A stretch of DNA of 39,634 nt from a virus, in the IMG/VR virus record IMGVR_UViG_3300018428_000059, positions 1-39,634 of that record. The stretch is one strand, 5' to 3'. Under the pieces are notes generated by a model that had not been told where the DNA came from, did not search any database, and saw nothing but the letters and a program-made list of their open reading frames with translations. Shown piece by piece: positions 34,647 to 39,634 of this stretch; the stretch's first letter is position 1; the number at the start of each line of letters is the position of its first letter. A program made the position numbers and the translations under genes.

Positions 34647-35488
34647 TAGATGAATCCTCCGCCATTTCCTTTGCTACCTAAGTATCCACCTTGAACAAAG
34701 GTTTGTAAATTAAATTGCGAAACTTTTGCTCTTGAGTATGTTGGTGATACAGTTACCGAAACTTGGCTTTGTGTTGGAGCCCACCCAACTTTCCCTTTTA
34801 GTTCAGGTATTGTTGTGTCCGGAGTTATTTCTCCTGTTATTTGTGTTTTAACATAATCAACGTCTGCAGGCATATCAACTGTAAAGTTTTTAACTACTAC
34901 CGGAACATCAGGAAAAACAAAATCTCCATATCCGTTTAATTTTACAAGGGGTGGCGGAGCACCAGCTTCTGTACTTTGTCCATATGCCATTTTAGTTATT
35001 GCTCTTAAGTAATGTACCATCGCTGTCCAATATTGAGCATCTTTAGCGTTTTCGACAAAGAAGTCTCCTGTAATAACTATATCTTCAATTTGGCTGTTCT
35101 GATATATGTTAAAGGGATAATTACTATGTATAGGCGCCATTGAATCATAATTAGCTGTATGTTGAATTAATATCGTAGGAGTATATGGAAATACTAATCC
35201 GCCAGTAAGTTCAAGAGGTTTTAGAACTTCACTCTGTCCTAGAGTAGCAGGAAGACTTAGCCTAACACGCCAGTCATTTGCTGCACTTGCAACAGTAGCA
35301 TTTGAAATAGTTCTATCAGGTGGTTGAGAATCAACCATACCTAATATTCCTCTAAAAATGCCAGTAGGATCTAATGTATCAAATAGTTGATTTTTTGCTT
35401 GAGCTGCTAAACGATTTCCAGTTTGCTGGATGTCGTTTTTTATGCTGTTAACATTAGAGGTTACTACTTGCTTTAAATTGAAGGCCAT
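34646..35488 (-). CDS. 48: Baseplate tail-tube cap/initiator protein (gp48/gp54-like)
   Basis: A 280-residue protein, first gene of the minus-strand cluster. Diagnostic stretches are LVFPYTPTILIQHTANYDSM, APIHSNYPFNIYQNSQIEDI and VITGDFFVENAKDAQYWTAM, then VHYLRAITKMAYGQ. These fit the tube-like fold of gp48/gp54, which sit on the hub and nucleate tail-tube polymerisation. The position before gp53 fits a baseplate-tube junction role. gp48 and gp54 are related to each other and I cannot separate them firmly from sequence alone; I prefer gp48. AGGAG is 6 nt from the ATG. The upstream 78-bp region holds a CTAAATA late-promoter variant and the divergent gp55 promoter. Confidence 0.75.
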   Translation of the reverse strand: MAFNLKQVVTSNVNSIKNDIQQTGNRLAAQAKNQLFDTLDPTGIFRGILGMVDSQPPDRTISNATVASAANDWRVRLSLPATLGQSEVLKPLELTGGLVFPYTPTILIQHTANYDSMAPIHSNYPFNIYQNSQIEDIVITGDFFVENAKDAQYWTAMVHYLRAITKMAYGQSTEAGAPPPLVKLNGYGDFVFPDVPVVVKNFTVDMPADVDYVKTQITGEITPDTTIPELKGKVGWAPTQSQVSVTVSPTYSRAKVSQFNLQTFVQGGYLGSKGNGGGFI

Positions 35489-35507
35489 ATTATTCTCCTA
35501 TATACAT

Positions 35508-35514
35508 TATTTAG
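35508..35514 (-). promoter_or_regulatory. Possible late promoter variant (CTAAATA on the minus strand)
   Basis: The minus strand reads ACTAAATAATG, differing from NATAAATA only at the conserved first A. It is 20 nt from the ATG at 35488, the same spacing as the better-matching promoters, and no other candidate lies before this first gene of the cluster. It directly abuts the -35 box of the divergent gp55 promoter. Confidence 0.5.
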
Positions 35515-35543
35515 TTGACTTTTTTAAGTGCGTATATTATAAT
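35515..35543 (+). promoter_or_regulatory. Sigma-70 promoter for gp55
   Basis: TTGACT (35515-35520), a 17-bp spacer and TATAAT (35538-35543) make a near-consensus sigma-70 promoter. The ATG of gp55 is 24 nt further on, with TTGGAG as ribosome-binding site. This fits host-polymerase transcription before the late phase. Confidence 0.85.
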
Positions 35544-35566
35544 AGTAGCTTAACTTGGAGATTTTC

Positions 35567-36400
35567 ATGAGAAAACAAAATTATCTAAACAATAAAGATT
35601 TATTAAAGGAGATACACAAATCAAAAAGCAGATTTTCGAGCTTTGTAGATCCAGAATACGCACAATATGATATAATTTTACCTGATATTGAAAAAATTAA
35701 CATTAGAACTATTGCAGAAGCAAAAAGAAATAAAGCAAAACGTCTACAACAACAAGATTTTGAAGCACGTAAACTAGCAGGTGAAAAAGTTAAACTTGCT
35801 GAGTGCGAAATTGATTATCGTAAAATACAAAAGGATGAACTAATCTTTCGTATTATGACGTTTGACCACATTCCAGAAGAGCCAGGTCGTAAAAAGAATC
35901 CAAAGACCGTTGCAGATACAAAAGTAAAACTAAACTTTCCGCCCTTTCAGCATTATAAATTTAATGAAAAAGACGAGCTTGTACTTGTAGGTAAAAGTCA
36001 CTGGGTCGGCGGCATGGAAAACGGATATTTTAGTCAAAAACATGCAAAAGCAACAGACAAACTTGCACTTATGTGGATGAAATTGTGCGAACGCTATGCC
36101 ACAAGAGGCAACGTAAGAGGATATACCTACAATGACGAAATGCGTGGACAAGCAATACTCCAGCTTGCACAGATTGGTTTGCAGTTTGACGAGAGCAAAT
36201 CTAACAATCCGTTTGCATACTACACAGCAGCAGTCACTAACTCATTTGTACGTGTTATCAATCTTGAAAAACGTAATCAAAACATACGAGATGACATCCT
36301 TGAAATGAATGATATGAATCCAAGTTATACCAGACAACACAACGCTGAATGGGAAGCAGCCATGAAACGCGAAAAAGAAGAAAAAGCTAACCAAAACTAA
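35567..36400 (+). CDS. 55: Late-transcription sigma factor gp55-like
   Basis: A 277-residue sigma factor homologous to T4 gp55, which lets host RNA polymerase recognise TATAAATA-type late promoters. The core match is residues about 165-255: CERYATRGNVRGYTYNDEMR, then AILQLAQIGLQFDESKSNNP and FAYYTAAVTNSFVRVINLEK, with NQNIRDDILEM following. This is the sigma region 2 arrangement. I start at ATG 35567: the TTG at 35555 in the same frame is part of TTGGAG, which is the ribosome-binding site 6 nt upstream. T4 gp55 is about 185 residues, so an N-terminal extension of roughly 90 is present, including PPFQHYKFNEKDEL and GKSHWVGGMENGYF. The C-terminus is highly charged (KREKEEKANQN). Own sigma-70 promoter upstream. 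Confidence 0.92.
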   Translation: MRKQNYLNNKDLLKEIHKSKSRFSSFVDPEYAQYDIILPDIEKINIRTIAEAKRNKAKRLQQQDFEARKLAGEKVKLAECEIDYRKIQKDELIFRIMTFDHIPEEPGRKKNPKTVADTKVKLNFPPFQHYKFNEKDELVLVGKSHWVGGMENGYFSQKHAKATDKLALMWMKLCERYATRGNVRGYTYNDEMRGQAILQLAQIGLQFDESKSNNPFAYYTAAVTNSFVRVINLEKRNQNIRDDILEMNDMNPSYTRQHNAEWEAAMKREKEEKANQN

Positions 36401-36429
36401 TTGACTTTCATTTGAAATGATAGTATTAT
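36401..36429 (+). promoter_or_regulatory. Sigma-70 promoter for gp47/gp46
   Basis: TTGACT (36401-36406) starts one base after the gp55 stop, followed by a 17-bp spacer and TATTAT (36424-36429). Spacing and -35 box are the same as in the gp55 promoter. GGAG at 36445-36448 serves the TTG start at 36457. It should drive gp47 and the genes coupled to it. Confidence 0.8.
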
Positions 36430-36456
36430 ATTAATGATTAGTATGGAGAATAAATT

Positions 36457-37467
36457 TTGTTCAAAAAAGCAGCAGTCTTTACAGACATACACTTTGGACT
36501 AAAAGGCAATAGTCGTGTACACAACGACGACTGTGAAGAATTTGTAGATTGGTTTATCGAACAAGCAAAAGAAAACGGTTGCGAAACCGGTATCTTCTGC
36601 GGCGACTGGCACCATAATAGGAACAGTCTTAACCTTACGACTATGGATGCTACTATTCGTAGTTTAGAAAAGTTAGGAAAGGCGTTTGATAAGTTTTACA
36701 TGTTTGTCGGCAACCACGACTTGTACTATAAAGACAAGCGTGATGTAAGCTCGACTATCTTCGGTAAACATATTGATGGTATTACACTTATAGACGAAAT
36801 CTACGAAGAAGATGATGTTGCTCTAGTCCCATGGCTAGTAGGCGATGAATGGAAGAAGATTGAGAAGATTAAAGCCAAATACATGTTTGGTCACTTTGAA
36901 CTTCCAAGTTTCTATATGAACGCTATGGTACAAATGCCAGATCACGGCGACTTACGAGCCCAACATTTTGTAAATCAAGACTATGTGTTCTCAGGACACT
37001 TCCATAAACGTCAAGTACAAGGCAAGATTCATTACATCGGTAATGCATTTCCGCACAACTATGCAGATGCATGGGACGATGAACGTGGCATGATGATACT
37101 TGATAAAGAAAATGGTAAAGAACCAGAATACATTAACTGGTGGAACTGTCCTAAATATCGTACAACTACACTAAGCAAGTTATTAGATCCAGATGCAGAT
37201 ATTATTAAACCTAAAATGTATCTGCGTGTTACTATTGATGTTCCTATTAGTTATGAAGAAGCACAATTTATCAAAGAAACTTACATTAGTACACACAACT
37301 GTCGAGAAATTACACTAATTCCGCAAAAACAAATTGAAGAGATTACTACCGACTTAGACATTTCAGCGTTTGAAAGCGTTGATGAAATTGTATCTAAAGA
37401 AATTACCGCTATTGATAGCGATAACTTTAATAAGAAACTGTTATTAGACATATATCACGAGCTATAA
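36457..37467 (+). CDS. 47: Recombination endonuclease subunit gp47-like (Mre11/SbcD family)
   Basis: A 336-residue calcineurin-like phosphoesterase, close to the length of T4 gp47 (339). The metal-binding motifs are all visible: DIH (10-12), GDWHHN (49-54), GNHD (85-88), GHFE (145-148) and GHFHKR (180-185). With gp46 it resects DNA ends for recombination and recombination-dependent replication in the T4 system. The start is TTG at 36457: no ATG or GTG lies between the promoter and the first metal motif in this frame, and GGAG is correctly spaced at 36445-36448. The stop is immediately followed by the gp46 ATG (TAAATG), so the subunits are made together. Confidence 0.93.
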   Translation: MFKKAAVFTDIHFGLKGNSRVHNDDCEEFVDWFIEQAKENGCETGIFCGDWHHNRNSLNLTTMDATIRSLEKLGKAFDKFYMFVGNHDLYYKDKRDVSSTIFGKHIDGITLIDEIYEEDDVALVPWLVGDEWKKIEKIKAKYMFGHFELPSFYMNAMVQMPDHGDLRAQHFVNQDYVFSGHFHKRQVQGKIHYIGNAFPHNYADAWDDERGMMILDKENGKEPEYINWWNCPKYRTTTLSKLLDPDADIIKPKMYLRVTIDVPISYEEAQFIKETYISTHNCREITLIPQKQIEEITTDLDISAFESVDEIVSKEITAIDSDNFNKKLLLDIYHEL

Positions 37468-39237
37468 ATGATTAAAATTAAAGACCTTACAGTAAAAAAC
37501 TTTATGAGTGTGGGCAATCAAACCCAGGCTGTAGATTTTAACAGAGAAAAGTTGACGTTAGTTTTAGGAGAAAACCTAGACCAAGGTGGTGATGACAGTG
37601 GCTCACGTAACGGCACTGGTAAAACAACTATTATTAACGCACTAAGTTATGCATTATACGGCCAAGCATTAACAAATATTAAACGTAACAATCTTATCAA
37701 CAAAACCAATTCAAAAGGCATGGTTGTCTCTCTCGACTTTGAAAAAGACGGTGTTGAATACCGCATTGAACGTGGAAGGTCGCCTACCTTTTTCAAGTTT
37801 TATATTAACGAACAAGAACAAGAAGAGGACGAGTCACAAGGCGACAGTCGCAAAACACAAGAATATTTAAATAACTTGTTAGGCATGTCTCATGATATGT
37901 TCAAACATATTGTAGCACTTAATACATATTCTGAACCGTTCTTAGCAATGCGTCAGAATGATCAACGTGCTATCATTGAACAACTATTAGGTATAACTAT
38001 TCTTTCCGAAAAGGCAGAAACACTTAAAGAACAAGTACGCCAAACGAAAGAATCTATTACACAAGAAACACTTAAAATAGAAGCTATACAAAGTGCAAAT
38101 AGTAAAATTGAAACTACAATCACAAGTTTAGAAAGTAATCAAAAAGCGTGGCTTGCAAAACGCAGTGCTGATATTATTAAATTAAAAGAGGGCATTGATG
38201 AATTAGAGCATTTAGATATCGAAATAGAACTAGACTCGCATGAAAAACTTCAAAACTGGAACGAATTAAATGCTGCAATAACGGCTCTTAATAAAGAAAA
38301 AAGCACACTCGACTCAGCACTATTACAAGCCGACAAACGTGTTAAAAAGATTGAAAAAGACGTCTTAGATCTCGAAGATGCTATGTGTTATACGTGTGGA
38401 CAAGCACTACATGCAGACAAAAAACAAGAAATTTTAGAAGTCAAAGCAAAAGAGTTAGAAGAAAGTATTGCATATCAAACAGACGTTAGTGGAAAACTAA
38501 CTGAAGTAATTGAAGCAATAAGTGAAATAGGCGACATTAACGGAAGGCCTAATACATTCTATGAAACTGCTAAAGAAGCATATGAGCATAGAAATAATGT
38601 TGACAACTTAAAACAAGCATGGTCTTCAAAGAAAGAAGAATCTGATCCTTATCAAGCACAGATTGACGAACTTAAAAATAGTGCTATACAAGATATTGAC
38701 TGGACTCCGGTTAATGAGCTCACTAATCTTAAAGATCACCAAGAGTTCTTATTGAAACTACTTACAAATAAAGATAGTTTTATTCGTAAGAAAATTATTG
38801 AACAAAATCTAGCATACTTAAACAACAGGCTAACTTATTATCTTGATAAACTAGGATTGCCGCATCAAGTTGTGTTCCAAAATGACCTAAGTGTTGAAAT
38901 TACACAACTAGGCCAAGATTTAGACTTTGATAACTTATCGCGAGGTGAACGTAATAGACTTATACTAGGTTTGAGTTTTGCATTCCGTGATGTTTGGGAA
39001 AGCCTGTATCAAAATATCAACTTGTTGTTTATTGACGAGTTGATTGACAGTGGTATGGATACTGCTGGTGTTGAAGGAGCATTAAGTGTTCTTAAGAAAA
39101 TTGCACGAGAACGTGAAAAGAACATTTTCTTAATTTCACACAAAGATGAATTAGTAGGCAGAGTAAACACTATTCTTAAAGTTATAAAAGAAAACGGATT
39201 TACATCATATGAAAATGATGTAGAAGTTGTAGAATGA
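37468..39237 (+). CDS. 46: Recombination endonuclease subunit gp46-like (Rad50/SbcC family)
   Basis: A 589-residue SMC-type ATPase (T4 gp46 is 560). The Walker A loop is GSRNGTGKTT at 45-54. A long coiled coil runs from about 170 to 400, with a zinc hook CYTC (Cys307, Cys310) near its middle. The ABC signature LSRGER is at 490-495, Walker B LLFIDE at 519-524, and a switch histidine lies in LISHKDEL near the end. All residues needed for ATP-driven gp47 activity and hook-mediated dimerisation appear intact. It starts directly after the gp47 stop and ends overlapping the next ATG, consistent with one operon. Confidence 0.95.
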   Translation: MIKIKDLTVKNFMSVGNQTQAVDFNREKLTLVLGENLDQGGDDSGSRNGTGKTTIINALSYALYGQALTNIKRNNLINKTNSKGMVVSLDFEKDGVEYRIERGRSPTFFKFYINEQEQEEDESQGDSRKTQEYLNNLLGMSHDMFKHIVALNTYSEPFLAMRQNDQRAIIEQLLGITILSEKAETLKEQVRQTKESITQETLKIEAIQSANSKIETTITSLESNQKAWLAKRSADIIKLKEGIDELEHLDIEIELDSHEKLQNWNELNAAITALNKEKSTLDSALLQADKRVKKIEKDVLDLEDAMCYTCGQALHADKKQEILEVKAKELEESIAYQTDVSGKLTEVIEAISEIGDINGRPNTFYETAKEAYEHRNNVDNLKQAWSSKKEESDPYQAQIDELKNSAIQDIDWTPVNELTNLKDHQEFLLKLLTNKDSFIRKKIIEQNLAYLNNRLTYYLDKLGLPHQVVFQNDLSVEITQLGQDLDFDNLSRGERNRLILGLSFAFRDVWESLYQNINLLFIDELIDSGMDTAGVEGALSVLKKIAREREKNIFLISHKDELVGRVNTILKVIKENGFTSYENDVEVVE

Positions 39238-39443
39238 TAGATGATGACACACATGACAAATTAACTAAAGCCTATATGGAATATTTTAAGGCAAATGAAG
39301 CATATGAATCGCGAAAAAGTCATAGAACTCATCAGTCTAGTAGACGATGGTTACGTAAAATTCGTGAATTAGCAAAAGAACGTATGGACGAAATACACGA
39401 AGACTATATAGCCAAAAAAGAGGCAGAGAAAAAAGGCACATAA
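39234..39443 (+). CDS. Small basic helical protein of unknown function
   Basis: A 69-residue, strongly charged protein predicted to be almost wholly helical (KLTKAYMEYFKANEAYESRK, then RWLRKIRELAKERMDEIHED). Its ATG overlaps the gp46 stop by 4 nt (ATGATAG), so translation is probably coupled. Small genes of this type sit after gene 46 in related marine T4-like phages as I remember them, but I know no function. The charge pattern would permit nucleic-acid binding or coiled-coil assembly; that is speculation. Confidence 0.7.
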   Translation: MIDDDTHDKLTKAYMEYFKANEAYESRKSHRTHQSSRRWLRKIRELAKERMDEIHEDYIAKKEAEKKGT

Positions 39444-39454
39444 TAAGTAAGTTC

Positions 39455-39634
39455 ATGCAGTGGACTTATGAAGGCAAAGTAATAGATCAAATACCAGACG
39501 AGTATGAAGGCTTTGTATATCTCATAACCAATCTAAAAACTGGGCAAAAGTACGTAGGCAAGAAACTAGCAAAATTTAAAACTACAAAACCACCTCTCAA
39601 AGGCAAGAAAAACAAACGCAGAGGCTACAAAGAA
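39455..39634 (+). CDS. GIY-YIG-like nuclease domain protein (partial, runs off the window)
   Basis: The frame is open from ATG 39455 to the last base (60 residues). Residues 19-38 (GFVYLITNLKTGQKYVGKKL) fit the opening beta-hairpin of the GIY-YIG nuclease fold, with VYL in place of GIY and YVG in place of YIG. A basic stretch follows (KPPLKGKKNKRRGYK). The catalytic Arg and Glu of the family would lie partly beyond the window. It could be a repair or recombination nuclease, or a homing endonuclease. Its place directly behind gp46, and its 11-nt spacing from the previous stop, favour membership of the replication/recombination operon. No strong ribosome-binding site is seen. Confidence 0.65.
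   Translation, partial: MQWTYEGKVIDQIPDEYEGFVYLITNLKTGQKYVGKKLAKFKTTKPPLKGKKNKRRGYKE

Noticed and set aside
35555-35569. Longer gp55 start at TTG 35555.
   Set aside because: TTGGAG at 35555-35560 is the ribosome-binding site for the ATG at 35567, 6 nt downstream, so the TTG is unlikely to be the start.
1-39634. tRNA genes, insertion sequences, integrase or attachment sites.
   Set aside because: No cloverleaf-like segments, transposase-like proteins or terminal inverted repeats were seen; the window is filled by phage structural and recombination genes.

Overview
This window looks like part of the genome of a T4-like myovirus (tailed, contractile-tail phage) of the marine type. It carries the T4 baseplate gene order (tube cap, gp53, hub, gp5, gp25, gp6 and then a gp7-position giant), T4-type late promoters (NATAAATA), a gp55 late sigma factor and the gp47/gp46 recombination nuclease pair. 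The DNA is AT-rich, genes are tightly packed with 1-4 nt overlaps, and several protein signatures (the gp55 core, the fibre N-terminal domain, the Mtd-like protein) resemble cyanophage and pelagiphage proteins as I remember them. A marine bacterial host is an inference; nothing in the window names it.

Layout. Positions 1-457 (+): the end of one small gene and a second small gene, neither recognised. 521-2179 (+): a tail-fibre or appendage protein with an Mtd-like N-terminus and GNVTG repeats, preceded by late-promoter motifs and closed by a bidirectional hairpin terminator at 2255-2280. 35488 down to 2295 (-): one long late tail/baseplate cluster. In transcription order it holds a gp48/gp54-like tube cap, gp53, a large hub candidate, gp5 with a C-terminal GH19 lysozyme domain, gp25, gp6, a single 5205-residue structural protein (15.6 kb, 39% of the window), a 205-residue virion protein and three tandem paralogous fibre proteins. 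Late promoters are seen before gp6, the 205-residue gene and the last fibre gene, with a weaker match before the tube-cap gene. 35515-39634 (+): a divergent DNA-metabolism/regulation block with two near-consensus host sigma-70 promoters. It holds gp55, gp47 (TTG start), gp46, a small unknown gene and the start of a GIY-YIG-like gene cut by the window edge.

How it works together (inference from the families). Host RNA polymerase would read gp55 and gp47/46 early. gp55 would then redirect polymerase to the NATAAATA promoters that drive the baseplate and fibre cluster on the other strand. gp46/47 process DNA ends for recombination-dependent replication, which in T4 is tied to late transcription. 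The late products would assemble the baseplate wedge, hub, puncturing device and host-recognition fibres.

No intergenic stretch exceeds 300 bases; the longest is 115 bases (2180-2294). I saw no tRNA, rRNA, CRISPR array, insertion sequence or attachment site. The most unusual object is the giant protein. It contains four chitin-binding-like modules, two FG-GAP/beta-propeller-like regions, four Gly-rich repeats and about eight copies of an 'NG...DY...GD' beta-domain motif.
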